64,000 nt of DNA from Hemicordylus capensis (taxonomy: Eukaryota > Chordata > Lepidosauria > Squamata > Cordylidae), in the NCBI RefSeq assembly GCF_027244095.1, contig NC_069659.1, forward strand, positions 146,916,001 through 146,980,000, read 5' to 3'. The translations under genes and the position numbers were made by a program. The notes under the pieces were generated by a model. That model had not been told where the DNA came from and did no database searches. It saw only the letters and a program-made list of their open reading frames with translations. Below, piece after piece: positions 34,376 through 47,073 of the stretch. Positions within the stretch are counted from its first letter, which is position 1. The number at the start of each line of letters is the position of its first letter.

Positions 34376-36354
34376 GAATAGGGCCACTGCCTCAGCATGC
34401 ATAGCAATACCACCAGCACTCATCAGTTTGGGGGAGGCATGCTGACAAAGCCCACATCTGGGTCAGGCATAGAAGGAGCCAAACTACACTTGATATCGTC
34501 ATACCCCATGACATCGGCATACCACACAAAACACACTGCAGTTGTGTTTTGATCTGATAGGATAGCCACAGGACCTGCTACTGCATGTGGTGCAGGCCCA
34601 TGCAGTGGCCAACTTGTGTGCAATGAGCTATCAGCATGGAAAGAAAGAGGGGGCTGGCATGTCTCTCTGTGTTGTCCCTTCCAGAAAGAAAAGCTCTGCC
34701 TTTTATTTAATGATGATGATTATGTTTCTGTTATGTTTACTGTGGCACATGCACATTCATACCACTCACACACAACATAGACAACACTCACATCCAATTC
34801 AGATTTCACTCCCACATGAAACCATTCACACAGACAGTCTAAAAAACCCATTATAGTACTTCCTCATCACTTTTCTGTACCTTTCCCCAACATCCCACTT
34901 TCCTCACCTGCTGTTTTTTCAACTTCTAAGTAAGTGAAATAATTATAGACATTCCGGCTGAATTCAGATGTAACACAAAACCAAAGTTAGGGGAAAGGTC
35001 CTGTGGTTTGTCCCACCAAACTCCAAATTGAACCTTTGGTTTGCACAAAGGTTTGCTGCCGGGACCTCCAGTTTGGCCGCTGAAGTGTTATGTCCAATCC
35101 TATATGTCACCATAACTGTGGCTTTGTGCCAATTTTGAAACCCAGGATCACATCCGCTCCATTCCTGTGGCTCTTCTTGCTGACTGCCTCTTCAAGCACC
35201 AGCCCACCCATCCTGTCACCTATGCTATGGAGTTGCCTGGCAAAAGGGACACTGCCACGCCCCATCCCAGACTTGCTGGCCTCTCAAGCAGCATGGTCAC
35301 ATAAGGGCATTCCCTCTTCCCACTCTGTCCCTGGCTCTCATTCTCTGCAGGAAGGAAGGAAAGGGGACGGGATGACAGGATGGGTACTAAGTGCATTGCT
35401 CCCTGAGAAGGATGTGGCAACAATGTATTTCACAAGCACAAAAACTCCAAGTGGCAACATAAGCAGGGCACCCCATCACAGTGCTGGGAGGGGGACATTT
35501 GGCAGGGGGTGTTGCTGGGATTGGCCAGCCCCAAGCAGGAATTGTTTTTTTTAAATTTAAAAGATTTTTTAAAGTCAGGCCCAAGCACGGGTTCTTGAGC
35601 AGCCACATTCTGGTTTTTTCACATAAAGGTGGAGGAGCCCCCAACCCCTTCCCCTCTTGGTGTTTGCAGTCCCTAGGGTTATTCATGAGCAGAGCCAGTC
35701 ACCAGGGTCAGCACTGCTCCAGTCAAAGGAGAGACAGCAGCTGTGAAGAAGGAGTATGCTGATCCAGGGTGGACCACGCTCGCTCAAGAGAGTGCCAGGG
35801 GACACCCCCTCACAACTCATTAGAAAAACCATCAGAAGGGAGGAAAGAGACTTGCCAAGCAAAATCTTGAATAATGTGTGGCAACAAAACATCCTCTTCT
35901 CCCACAGAGCGCTCTCTTACAAGAGTGCCAGCTTATTGAGGCTCTATATCAAACTGGGTTGCTGGGTGGAGGAAAGCCACAGGGATGGGTACCCTGGTGA
36001 CTGCTTTCCCTGTCTTGATAACTACCACCTCTTTGCTTAGCAGGTTTTGTTGTTGTTATTCTGTGTGTGTTTTTTTTACCATAGAGATTTGGGGGGCCCA
36101 TACAAGCCGGGTCCCCTTTGAGGGATTAGCTCAGCACATGAGCACAGTCTGGAGGGAGACCTAGGCCTCACACCCCATGGTCCTCCCCAGTAGATTGGCC
36201 TTCTCATGAAGGCGACCCCACTGGCAACAAGCTGCTAGCAGAGCAGGAGTTTGATTTGGTTGGCATGGACTGCTTTGACAGGGTGATCCCTCACAACGGC
36301 ATCCTAGGTCATGGTGGGACATTACCGAAGATCCCCCAAGATCCTTTGCCTTCG
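34376..36354. other. No gene recognised
   Basis: Open frames such as 35090-35554 have no recognisable domain. A GGGGACACCCCCTCACAAC region near 35790-35830 shows no partner. Nothing supported. Confidence 0.35.
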
Positions 36355-36560
36355 CTCATATACATATCCCCTGAAATGATCTAACAGGATGGGATGTAAC
36401 TGGATAGGAGAGGTGATTCTGTAGGTAAACAGGCGCCAAGCCCCGCAAGGCTTTGAAGGTAAGAACCAGGACTTTGAATTGAATTTGGAAGCGAATGGGT
36501 AGCCAGTGCCGCGTCTGCAGGAGAGGTGTTACCCTATCATATCTTTTGGCACTCTTCCTG
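36355..36560 (-). mobile_element. L2-like LINE C-terminal RT fragment, minus strand
   Basis: Encodes KRYDRVTPLLQTRHWLPIRF, QIQFKVLVLTFKALRGLAPV and YLQNHLSYPV. This is the conserved region after the RT domain (HWLPI, FK.L.L.FKAL.G.AP.YL) of L2-like LINEs, in one open stretch. Confidence 0.85.
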
Positions 36561-38648
36561 CTGAGGGCGGACGGAGCACTCTGAAAATGTATGATCACAC
36601 TTGGCACGCCCCCTTCGAGATTGTGGTCAATCGAGGCTGCTCTGCCGGCAGGCTGGTGCTTTGCCCACAGTCTGGCCATGGAGCTTGCTGGGATCGGCCT
36701 TGGTGGCCAAGCAGCAGGGAGGGGCTCTCCTCTCCTGCAACCAGAGTTTGGCAGGCCACAGTTGGAATGGGTTTGCCTCAGTGCTTTTCTCTTGGCGCTC
36801 CTCAGTTTTGAGGGGTAACTTGGCACAACCAAGGATTTTCTGCAAATCTTCATGTTTTATTATTTATTTTAATATCATTCCTTTCTATGACCATGGTAAA
36901 GGTCCTTACATATGAACGTAAACTGGCTTTTATTTTATTTTACAGTTATTTTTATATAACTGTAGGTTACCTTAGCCCTTCTGTCTCTGTAAGGTCCAAA
37001 AAACAGTAGCATCTAAAAGTCTTTTTAGATGCATTTGGTTCAATAATTCATGTATTCTGATTACACAGTCCCACTGATTCTCCCTTGCATGTATTTAACA
37101 ACAGATCAATGCATTCACACATGCTACAACTAATAAACGCATCTTGTGGAAAATACTCTGAGATTCTCCTATCTTGTGCTCACAAACATTAAAATTAGAT
37201 TCATCCAGCACCTTATTCTCTCAGTTTGCTTTACAGCACAGTACCCTGTTTTGACAAAATGGTTTATATGACTGGACAGGAGGGTCCAGGTATCAGCAAT
37301 CAACTTGTCCCTTTGGAGCAGCAGGACTGGCTTTGCTCACTCACTATCTGAGCTTTCAGCACTAATTCATCACCTGCAGCTAATGTCTATCCATAAGATC
37401 AGACTGCTCACAAAATATTCTGTTTACAGTTTCACTGAAATAAACATTCAAAGCTGATTTATACTGTGATACACAGGGTAGGAGAAACAGCCTACCCTAG
37501 TTTGGGAGCTGTGCATGGTCCCATTTTCTGCTAGTCTGTGAGTAAAAAACAAGGCTGGAAGTGCTGACGGTGATAGTCTTAAGCGGCTGCTGAGTAGGAG
37601 GGCTCTGGCCTACCTTGCAGCTGTACTTTTTGGTGAGATAGGAGGAATCAGTACCTCTGAGTTTATTTTTTCACTCACACAAGAGCAGAAAATGGGATCG
37701 TGCACAGCTCCCAAATGAAGGTAGGACTCCGACCCTATTTATCATTGTGTGAAATGCCTTTTAGACTTCCATTAATTAATTTTTGTATGATGATGTTATA
37801 TTAGAGGGTTGGAGGCAGTACTGTTGGCTTTGCAAATGAACCTCTTTCCAGATGTAGAATACACAGGACTCAATTGCTCATCCACAGTTTGCATAGAATG
37901 ACAGTGCTGCTGTATGATGGTAAGTGTTATATATTAATTGCATATATATGTATATGCATATGTATAAAACATGGCATATGTATAAAACATGGCATAAACA
38001 GTGGTTCTAAGTCTATGCAGGATGACTGGCAGCAGGACGAGAGAGATCGCTGCAGGAGGGACCAGGGAACCCTGCCTTTGGAATGCTGGGGAAGGCAGAC
38101 AGGGAGAAGAGACTGCTAAAGGAAGTTGAGCACTGTTGGTCTGAGTAAGGAGAAGGGAAAGGTACGTTGTTTGTAGGCTTGTGGAGTTAAGGTTTCTGAA
38201 CAAGGTGGATTTAGCTGGTGTGAGAAGCCCGAAAATGTTTAGGGAATAACCACAGCAGACCCAAGGTGGGAGGCAGTGTTGTAACTCGGAAGCAAGGTAC
38301 CTGAACCCCAGTCTGGAGAGAGTCTATCATCAACATCTTTTTAATCTGTGTAAATGTTGTGTAATCACTACATTTCTGTACTTTTTGAATTTGAAACCAA
38401 TACGCTTCAGTAGTACTTGAATTTGTAACCTAATTGAACCATCTATTGCTATGCTAATTAAACCATCTATTGAACTATAAAATCTTGCTCTCTTTAACAT
38501 CTTAGGTTATTTCCTCTCCCACACCACCAAAAGAGAGCCCCTTCCCCACTCTACTACAGAGGGAGAAGAAGGATCTGAGATTCAGTCATATAGATCTGAG
38601 TGGTGGCAGCAAACAGGCACCCTGGAGTAGGATGGACTCTCACATGCG
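36561..38648. other. No gene recognised
   Basis: At 37958-37993 an 18-bp word (CATATGTATAAAACATGG) is tandemly repeated twice. The rest is unrecognised and mostly AT-rich. Confidence 0.4.

Positions 38649-38698
<50 letters not shown>
38649..38698 (+). repeat. (GT)n microsatellite
   Basis: About 24 uninterrupted GT units starting after GCGGGGT. It is likely polymorphic. Confidence 0.95.
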
Positions 38699-38699
<1 letters not shown>

Positions 38700-40745
38700 A
38701 GATTCTTGTGAAATGTTTTTCTCAGTGACTTTCATAGCCTTCCTTCTTTCCTTCCATCCACCTCTTACTAATATTTCAGCTAATATCTACATTATTGTAC
38801 TACTGTTCTTATGTATAACTCGTTATGTTACATATTTAGAAATGTCAAAATGCCATAGAACAAAATAATGTTGCCAAGCAGCCTCCCCTTCCCCTGCTCA
38901 CTTTGGAACCCTGGTTTCCTATAGAAGCAAGGCTGAATGAAGTGAAGCATGGAAGAGCACTTGGTGCCAGGGAGGAAACTGACCTCTGTTATCAAACAAC
39001 TGTGTCATTCAAATCCAGAACCAGTGTAAAAGCTACTGTTATGGTCCAGGCCTGATTTATATACTAAATATGCTCATTAGCTAGCATACAAAATTAGGCC
39101 TGTCTCACAGTGTAACCAAGTGACCAAGTTCTTTTATATAGTGACCATGTAGGATCTGGACGCAAGGAAGAAAGGAGATCATACCAATCCTAAAGGATTC
39201 AGTGGGCTTTATTGAGTATAAAAGAATAACAACATCAATCTAACTGAGCCGAGAGCAGAACATTCTATCAGTATTACTAACAACATTTCAGCTCTAACCA
39301 GCAACAATATTCACCCAGTGTTCCTGGGCTTGGTTCATCTGTTTTGATAATCTGGAATAAAGTGCTCTACATGCACTTTATTACTTGCTTTCCATTTGTT
39401 ACACAATTGTAGCCAGAACTGTACACCACAATTCCCAGGTTGCTAGGCCATGCCCCCCTCAACCCCCCCCCCATTCATAGTCATGTCCCCATTTGCATCA
39501 GTGACATGCTGGAGGGTTTAATATCGTTTCAGGTTCTGTGGGGTGTTAAATTTGATTAAGCTTTGCATCAATCCCTTTCAAATGTTAAATTCTCCCTTCA
39601 TAACTTCTTTTCTGAGCAGGGCTATTATGTGAGTTAGCAAACTATCAGGTGGTTAGGCCTCCATCTTGAGGTAGTGACAGTATGTCACAAAATATCTCCT
39701 TATTTACAAGAGTTTGTTTTGTGCCAAGTTGAAACCTGCCATGGACAGCAGATTTTTGGAATCCACATGACAGGCTGTAGCACCAGACGTGTTTGGCATG
39801 GCTTTCCCAGTCATTATAAATCAGACATTTATGACAAGCACAAGTTCACAAGAAAGTTGAAACAGTTCTTTTTCCAAAGAGATATGCAATTCCAAATGGC
39901 TCGCTACCAAACCACGTTTTATTTATGGGGCATAAAACAGATCCAGTTTTAACCTCTGACTTATCTTGAATATCCATGGTCTTTCCTAGATCACCTGGTT
40001 AGTCTTATGTTTGAAGCCTTGGGACATTCTTTAGATTTCAGAGAGTAGCTCATATATCTTCCATTGGCCTCTGGAACAATTTAGCTAGAAGCTTGAAAGT
40101 GAAAAAGAAGAGCTACCCTTTTCTCTTCTGGGCCCTTGCCATCCAGAAAAAAAGAAAGGCACCCCTCATAGTCTACCATCTGACCAAGAAACTTTGTGCA
40201 AGGCCTCCATAGAGAAGTCAAACACAGCTTGATATTAATGTCAGAGGTTGAGGAACTTGGCTAACTTTCTTCCACATGTTCCAACACTCCAGCACCTTTG
40301 GCTTTAGCAATGAGATTTTAGCCTGGAATTTTATGTATGATGGACAGCAACAGCATTGGGAAGGTGACTGGTGCCTTTCAGGGCAAAGCGGCTCTTTGTG
40401 AATGGATGATTTCACCATCATGATGTTCCACTGACTGCTATACTAAGATTTAAAACAACAACAAGGGTAGTGTTTTATTTTTAGATCTCTGGATCCAGGT
40501 TTTACTGGTTTGTGAACCTTATTGCAAGGATTATATAAGACACCCTTCCCCGCTTTTAGGTTAACTGTTTAGTTTCATATTCTCAAATACTACAGAAGAT
40601 TTTTTTTTTTTTGCATCCATACAAAATGTGAATTACTGTGATGAACAGACATGTATTTCTATTTATCTAACCATCCCACCAAGGAGTTCTGACAACATTC
40701 ATGCAAGGTAGATTCAGTTGAGAGCCCGGACTCACCCACTGAGCT
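38699..40745. other. No gene recognised
   Basis: The stretch 39030-39670 is richer in C and contains an AATTCCCAGGTTGCTAGG segment, but no terminal repeats or coding were recognised. The rest is unrecognised. Confidence 0.35.
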
Positions 40746-40957
40746 CAGAGGCACTCTTACCCCTGGACTTTGGGGCTGAAGTCCAGGACCTCCACACCAC
40801 CTGAGGGCCCCCCAATCACCTTTCATCTGTCTTGGGTGTGGTTTGTGCCCTCAAGAACCTACATGTTAAAAAATGATGCTTAACTTGCAGTAGGGGGAGG
40901 GGAAGGGGTCCAAAGGCCTTTAGGCCCAGGCTCCAAAATTACTTAGATGCACCTCTG
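40746..40957. mobile_element. hAT-type MITE with perfect target duplication
   Basis: The 212-bp element starts CAGAGGCACTCTTACCCC and ends AGATGCACCTCTG. Perfect 8-bp duplications ACTGAGCT flank it (40738-40745 and 40958-40965). Terminal pairing is short (CAGAGGY.C). It has no coding capacity. Confidence 0.9.
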
Positions 40958-41904
40958 ACTGAGCTTCATGGCTGAGTGGAATTTGAACCAGTGTCATTTT
41001 GATCAAAACCTAACACTGGATGTACTACACAATATTCTCTGTCATAGGCTTAGTACCGATCTGTGATGAATTCTTAGGACATCTCCATACATTTTTGCTG
41101 CTACATTTTGTGTTCTTATTGGGCCAGTGTACCCTGATGTGTGCATGTGTGTTTTGTACAGAAAATATTATGCCCATATTTTGCGTATTTGCAGTGGGCA
41201 ATCATAATATGTAGAGTTACTCTCACTATATAATTGAAAGTCTCCTTGTCTGACTGCATGTTAGCTTTTTCAAAATAATGTTTGTTTATACAAAATTAAC
41301 TACCATAAAGAACCTATTACACACAATACACAAATATCCAAAAAGCCGCGTAGATTATGACAATAATTATAACAAGGCAGAATACAAAAATTAATTTAAA
41401 TTTTACATCCAAATCCAAATATCCCTGACCACATGTCAGCTTTACTTATGCTGACCTCCTGGCAATTTAAGCCTCTGTAGTTGGAAATAAATTGCTGTTA
41501 GTAATAATAATCATTTGCAAATTAGAATTGGATAATTTTGTACCACCACCCCGCCCCCCCCACACGTACACCTAGAGATGGATGACTACCCAAAATATAT
41601 CCTGGATGCTGGAATCCGGTCTTCTCTTTTGGACAGCAAAAACAAAGTTTCCAAGAATCAGATCAGTTTACTGGCACACAAGGAGGGTTATACAGAATGC
41701 TACCAAGAAACTGAAGCAATCTCTGCTTCCTCCTCACTACTGCTGTGTAGCTTGTGTTGATCTTTCAATGAGCTACTGCCGATTAACCTAGTTTAAGGAT
41801 TGCAAGAGCAGGTCCTGCTCAGGTCTGAGACCTTTCTCTCCCTTGGATAGGCTTATTTTTGGTTCTTTTATTTCTTTTAATACATATGAGCACTGGGAAG
41901 CAGT
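40958..41904. other. No gene recognised
   Basis: AT-rich. A C-run (CCACCCCGCCCCCCCC) sits near 41545. Nothing else supported. Confidence 0.35.
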
Positions 41905-43439
41905 GCCAACTACCCACAGAACCTCACCTTACTCCTCTGTAATGCCAGGTTGGTCCAGAATGAATTAGAAATAATCCACAAACTTATTATGGATGAAGGG
42001 CTCATCTGGTATGTATCACAGAGACCTGGTTGGGGGAGTCTGGTCCTAGCTCCCCCCTCTGTTGAGGAGCAGGTGAGAGGACATGGGTGGGGATGTGGAG
42101 TTGCTGTTGTCTATAAGAATAACATCTCCCTTACCAGGATCCCTGTTTAAGTGTCATATCATATCATATGTGTGTACTTAGGTTTGGGGACCAGGGATAG
42201 ACTGGGACTTTTGTTGGTGCACCGATCACCCCACTTCCCAACAGACTCCCTAACTGAGCTGGCGGACTTGGTCTCAGGATTGGCATTGGAGTCTCCCAGG
42301 CTTATGATGGTGGGGGACTTCAATGTTCACTTTGAGACCAATTTGTCCAGGGTGGCTCAGGAGTTCATAGTGGCCAAGACAACTGTGGGCCTATCCCAAG
42401 GGGTCTTGGGACCAACGCACATTGCTGGTCACATGCCTGATCTGGTCTTTCACTCTGATCAGGGTGGTGTTCCATGGGTAGGGGCTCCTGTGATTTCCCC
42501 GTTGTCATGAACGGACCACAATCTGGTTAAGGTTGGACTCACAATCATGTTCCACCTCTGCAGGGGTGAAGGGCCTATTAGGATGGGCCAGCCAAGAAGG
42601 ATAATTGGATCCAGTAGGATTCCAAGAAGCCTTGGAAGGATTTAGTGTTGGCTCTGCCGGTGATCTTATTGATAACCTAGTGGAGAACTGGAATAGCAAA
42701 CCTACCAGGGCAATAGATGTGATTGCTCCTAAGCGTCCTCTCCAACCCACTTCAAAATTGCCTCTTGGTATATGGAAGAACTACAGGAGCTGAAACAGGA
42801 AGGTAGATGACTGGTACACAAGTGGAGAAAAACTCGACTCGGATCCAACAGATTACAACATAGAGTACATTTGAAGAGCTGTGCTCAGGCAATACATGTA
42901 GCAAACAAGTGGTTCTTTTCTGCCCATATTGTACCTGAAAGTTCATGCCCAGTTCATGCCCATTTCACCTGCAAGTTCATGCCCATTTCACTAAATGAGT
43001 TGTTTAGGGTTGCGAGAAGGCTAGTACGTGCCCCTCCTCCCTTGAATCAGAATTTGGAACCATCAATTATGTTCCAAATAATTTTTGTGATTTTGTGATT
43101 TCTAAAAGACCTTTTTAATATGTAAAAACATAAAACAGATGTCCAGAGTTAGCAAACGTTTCGATGTAACACATCAGCTTCAGTGCTAAACACTAGTTGT
43201 TGAAGCATGCTCTTAAATACAATAGCTAGGCCCCATGTCTCAGCAAACTGATAGCTGGTAGGGATGTGCAAATTGGTTCAACGTTGAACCGGTTCCGTTT
43301 GGCGTTGAGCTGAACCACCCCTGATTTGGCTCAATCCTGGACCACCACCACCCCAGCTGTTCGGGGGTGGGTGGGTTCATGAGCCATTTTGAGTTAAAAA
43401 AAGAAGAACCACCAATTCGGGGTAAGTACTAAAAAAAAA

Positions 43440-44535
43440 ATTCAGTTACAGTTTATTATTTACGGTCATTGACCAAATCATAACACAAATATACAGCACA
43501 TACACAATTTAACTTCCCTTCGTAACAGTCAGGGAAGTGCGCACTTTATAAAACTTTATAAAACTCGGGCAAACAAGCCCAATCATTTTGAATCTCAATG
43601 TCTTCTAATCTCTGGCGGACTACTTTTTTAGCACTCACTAAGTTCAGTTCCAATAACAGCTCAGAGGATAATCCCATAGAAAAACGTTTATTGATCACTG
43701 TTAGGCACCAGGCCGGCTGTAGGGGTGTGCATGGAACCACCGAACTGTGGTCCGGCACTGGGGTGTGGGGTTGCTTTAAGAGCAGGAGGAGGGTTTACTT
43801 ACTCCTCTCTCTGCTTTCCCCCTCCAGCGCATGTAGTTCCTGTAGTAATTGGGGCGGCAGGATACCTCCTTGCTGCCCCTTCCCCCGTTTCACTTCTAAA
43901 GGCTCCCAGAAGTCTAATGCACGCACGCACATTGTGTGTGCGCTTCACGTCTCCATGATGTGCACGCGCGCAGAAGACTTCTGGGAGTCTTTAGAAGTGA
44001 AACGGGGGAAGGGGCGTCAGGGAGGTATCCTGCTGTCCCAATTACTACAAGAACTACGGGCACTGGAGGGGGAAAGTGGCGGGAGGGGTAAGTAAACCCT
44101 CCCCCCGCTCTTAAAGCAACCCCCCACCTGAATTGCCCGAACACCGAACCGTCCAGGTCTGGACCAGTCCGGAGGCCTTTAGAATGGCCTCCGGACCGGT
44201 CTGGGCACATCACTAGCCAGCTGTGGGTCCACCGAGAGAAACATGGGAATTAGCCCTACCAGTCACAGATGTATTTTTAGCCAATAATAAATAATTTGAA
44301 GCCAGGCCCACACCTCTACCGTTAGTAGGCCAGCCTCCCTGCATATAACCACATTGGCAGTACATCTCGGTGTGCCAAAAAGAACTATCAAACAATCTGT
44401 CTGTATGCTCTCTAAAGCAACAAAATTATTGTAAGGGCCTAACTGAACGCCATACAAAAGTTGAGGTATTACTTTAGCTTCTCTGATGCTGTGGGTAGGG
44501 GAATCTGTGGAAGTTCCTCCCTGCTGGCCTTCCTT
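43440..44535 (-). mobile_element. LINE RT C-terminal fragment, minus strand, split by a MITE
   Basis: Parts 44216-44535 and 43440-43719 on the minus strand encode REAKVIPQLLYGVQLGPYNN, FVALESIQTDCLI, REAGLLTVEVWAWLQII, then INKRFSMGLSSELLLELNLV and VVRQRLEDIEIQNDWACLP, followed by a 3' end near 43440. This is the region downstream of the RT domain of a squamate LINE. The clade is uncertain, possibly the same family as 31860-32470. The MITE 43720-44215 sits inside it. Confidence 0.75.
43720..44215. mobile_element. hAT-type palindromic MITE, whole, innermost layer
   Basis: The 496-bp element starts TAGGGGTGTGCATGGAACC and ends GGTCTGGGCACATCACTA. Flanking 8-mers GCCGGCTG (43712-43719) and GCCAGCTG (44216-44223) match 7 of 8. 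The palindromic interior has CGTTTCACTTCTAAAG mirrored as CTTTAGAAGTGAAACG around a CpG-rich centre near 43945. No transposase. Confidence 0.92.
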
Positions 44536-46804
44536 ATACCAAAAATTGCCTGGTTCAGGTGTTCTTTGGTCCATTCCGGGCCTTTCACCCATCACAGTGG
44601 CCATTTTGGAGGTTGCCGCGCATGCATAATGGGCCTCTGCATCGCTGGGTCATGATCCAGGCCACGCAGAGGCCCATTGTGCATGTGCGGTGGCCTCCAA
44701 AATGGCTGCCGTGATGGAGGAAAGGCCCAGAACACACCAAAGAACATCCAAACTGGTGATTTTTGGTATAAGGCCGGTGGCGGGGAGTGGGAACCTTGGG
44801 AGACACCCCACCCCTGGTGACCTTGGAGAAACCCTCCAGAAGGCATAAGTACTTTTAAAAAAGAAAAAGAAAGAAACACTTCAAAATGGCTTGTGAACAA
44901 AACCAGCAAACTGGTTTTCCGATGGGAGGCAAACTGAACTGGCCTGGACTCGAACTGAACTGGGCCATCCAGTTTTGTGCGCACCCCTAATAGCAGGTCA
45001 GCAGTTTGCTGAGTCATGATATCTAACTACTGTATTTAAGAGCATGCTTTAACCACTAGTGTATAGCACTGAAGCTGATGTGTTACATCGAAACATTTGC
45101 TAATTCTGGACATCTGTTATATGTTTTTATCCATTAAATACGCTTTTTAGAGACCTTGTGGATTTTGGAATATCCATATTTCATCGCCGTTATATTGTCT
45201 TATTTAGAGTTCTTTGTGGATAACAGCTCTTGTATTTGGGCTGACTTAGACTCAGACCCCACAATTATTGCAGAGTCAGATGCAGAGGTATCCAGCAACT
45301 CCTCTTATGCGGTTAGGCTGAATCAGTTTCAGTTTGTGACTCCAGATGATATGAATAAGCTGCTTGGAGCGGTGTGGCCTACCACCTGTTCTCTTGACCA
45401 TTGTCTGCCATGGCTTATATTGTCTGGCAGGGAGGGTGTTGTAGAGGATCTGTTAGATATTATAAATGCTTCTCTGAGGGAAGGCAGGATGCCTTCCTGT
45501 CAAAAGGAGGCAAGAAGCCTGCATTGGTTCAGAGTTAAGGAACTATAGGCCTGTCGCCAATGTTCCATGGCTGGGCAAGGTAAATGAGAGGGTGGTGACT
45601 TCCCAGCTTCAGACAATCTTGGAGGAAACTATTTATCTAGAATTATTTCAAACTGATTTTTGGGGATGGGAATGGGGTGGAGACTGCCTTGATCGGCCTA
45701 ATACATTATCTTTAACAGGGAATTGACAGAGGGAGTGCCACTCTGTTGGTTCTTTTGGATCTCTTGGCAGCTTTCAGTACTATCAACCATAGTATCCTTC
45801 TGGAGCATCTGAGGGCATTGGGAGTGGGAGGCACTGCTTTGCAGTGGTTCTTCTCCTACCTCTTAAGCAGATTCCAGATGGAGTCTGTTCTTCTTCAAAA
45901 TGTGAACTTTTATATGGCATCCCCCAGGGCTCCATACTGTTTCCAATGCTTGTTTAATATCTATATGAAACTGCTGGGAAATATCATCAGGAGATTTGGT
46001 ACAGGGTGTTATCAGTATGCTGATGACACCCAAATCTATTTCTCCATGTCAGCATAATCATGAGAAGGCATAATCTCCCTAAATGCCTGCCTGGAGGCAG
46101 TGATGGGCTAGGTGCGAGATAACAAACTGAGACTTGATCCAAATAAGACAGAGGAACTTATTGTGTGGGTTCAGAACTCGGGAGACAATTCTGATCTGCC
46201 AATTCTTGATGGGGTTACACTTCCCCAGAAGAAACAGCTACACGGTCTGGGAATGCTTTTGGACCCAAACTTCTCCCTAGTGTCTCAGGTTGAGGCAGTG
46301 GCCAGAAGTGCTTTCTATCCGCTTTAGCTGATATGCCAGCTGCATCTGTTTCTTGAAGTAAACAACCTCACAACAGCAATACATACATTGTTAACCTCCA
46401 GACTTGACTACTTCAATGCACTCTATATGGAACTGCCTTTGTATGTAGTCCGGAAACTGCAGTTGATATAGAATGCGGCAGCCAGGTTGGTCTCCGGGTC
46501 ATCTCGAAGAGACCATATTACTCCTATATTAAAAGAGTAAAAGAACTACACTGGCTGCCAATACGTTTTTGGGGAAAATACAAGGCGCTAGTTATAACAT
46601 ACATAGCCCTAAACAGCTTATGCCTAGGGTATTGTAAGAGAATGTCTTCTTATTATGAGCCCCATTGCCATTGAGATCATCTAGAGCAGTGTTTCTCAAA
46701 CTTTTTGGAGTCAAGGACCGCTAAATTCTTCGTGCAGAGTTTCAAGGACCGCTACATTCTTCATGTGCAGTTTCCCGGACCAGCAGTTAGTAAAGGGGTT
46801 TCAA

Positions 46805-46836
46805 GTCTGTCTATCTATCTATCTGTCTATCTATCA
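46805..46836 (+). repeat. (TCTA)n/(TCTG)n microsatellite
   Basis: Short tetranucleotide run TCTATCTATCTATCTGTCTA within the hAT-type element. Confidence 0.85.
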
Positions 46837-46940
46837 GACTTCTATACTGCCCAAAACTTGCATCTCTGGGCAGTTTAGAATGAAAATAATATAAGCATTA
46901 AAATAATTAAATTTGGAATCTTTTGCAAACATGGAATATT

Positions 46941-47073
46941 AGGGGTTCTTAACCTTGGGTCCCTCAGTTAAACTCCCATAACCCCCAGCAACAATGGCAT
47001 TTGGCCATTATGGCTGGGGATTATGGGAGTAGAAGTCCACCAACGTCTGGGTACCCAAGGTTGAGAACCCCTG
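46941..47073. mobile_element. Small palindromic MITE
   Basis: AGGGGTTCTTAACCTTGGGT on the left and ACCCAAGGTTGAGAACCCCT on the right are inverted, with mirrored CTCCCATAACCCCCAGC / GCTGGGGATTATGGGAG inside. It is the same family as 63376-63504. No target duplication could be confirmed here. Confidence 0.8.

Larger units (their letters stand above)
43259..44989. mobile_element. hAT-type palindromic MITE, split by a LINE fragment
   Basis: The ends are TAGGGATGTGCAAATTGG and TTTTGTGCGCACCCCTA, with 8-bp duplications ATAGCTGG (43251-43258) and ATAGCAGG (44990-44997), 7 of 8 matching. The right half (44536-44989) and centre are intact, including the palindrome at about 44558-44755 (TGGCCATTTTGGAGG / CCTCCAAAATGGCTG). 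The left arm is interrupted at about 43440-44535 by LINE sequence that itself hosts another MITE. Confidence 0.88.
43101..45150. mobile_element. Inverted pair of a dispersed repeat with hammerhead-like core, inserted in the L2 LINE
   Basis: Arms at 43101-43250 (minus sense) and 44998-45150 (plus sense) are inverted copies, about 150 bp each. They share GAGCATGCTT, CACTAGTG, AGCACTGAAGCTGATGTG, TTACATCGAAAC and TCTGGACATCTGTT. The LINE protein reading stops at the left edge and resumes at the right edge, so the whole block is one insertion. The core CTGAAGCT-GATGT-GTT-ACATC-GAAAC forms a perfect 5-bp hairpin just before GAAAC. This resembles hammerhead-type repeats, but the CUGAUGA box is altered. 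The hAT MITE at 43259-44989 lies between the arms. Confidence 0.6.

Noticed and set aside
38649-38698. CRISPR-like or regulatory repeat
   Set aside because: Plain (GT)n microsatellite. No repeat-spacer structure exists anywhere in the window.
39030-39670. Possible solo LTR
   Set aside because: No matching terminal sequences or flanking duplication could be recognised.
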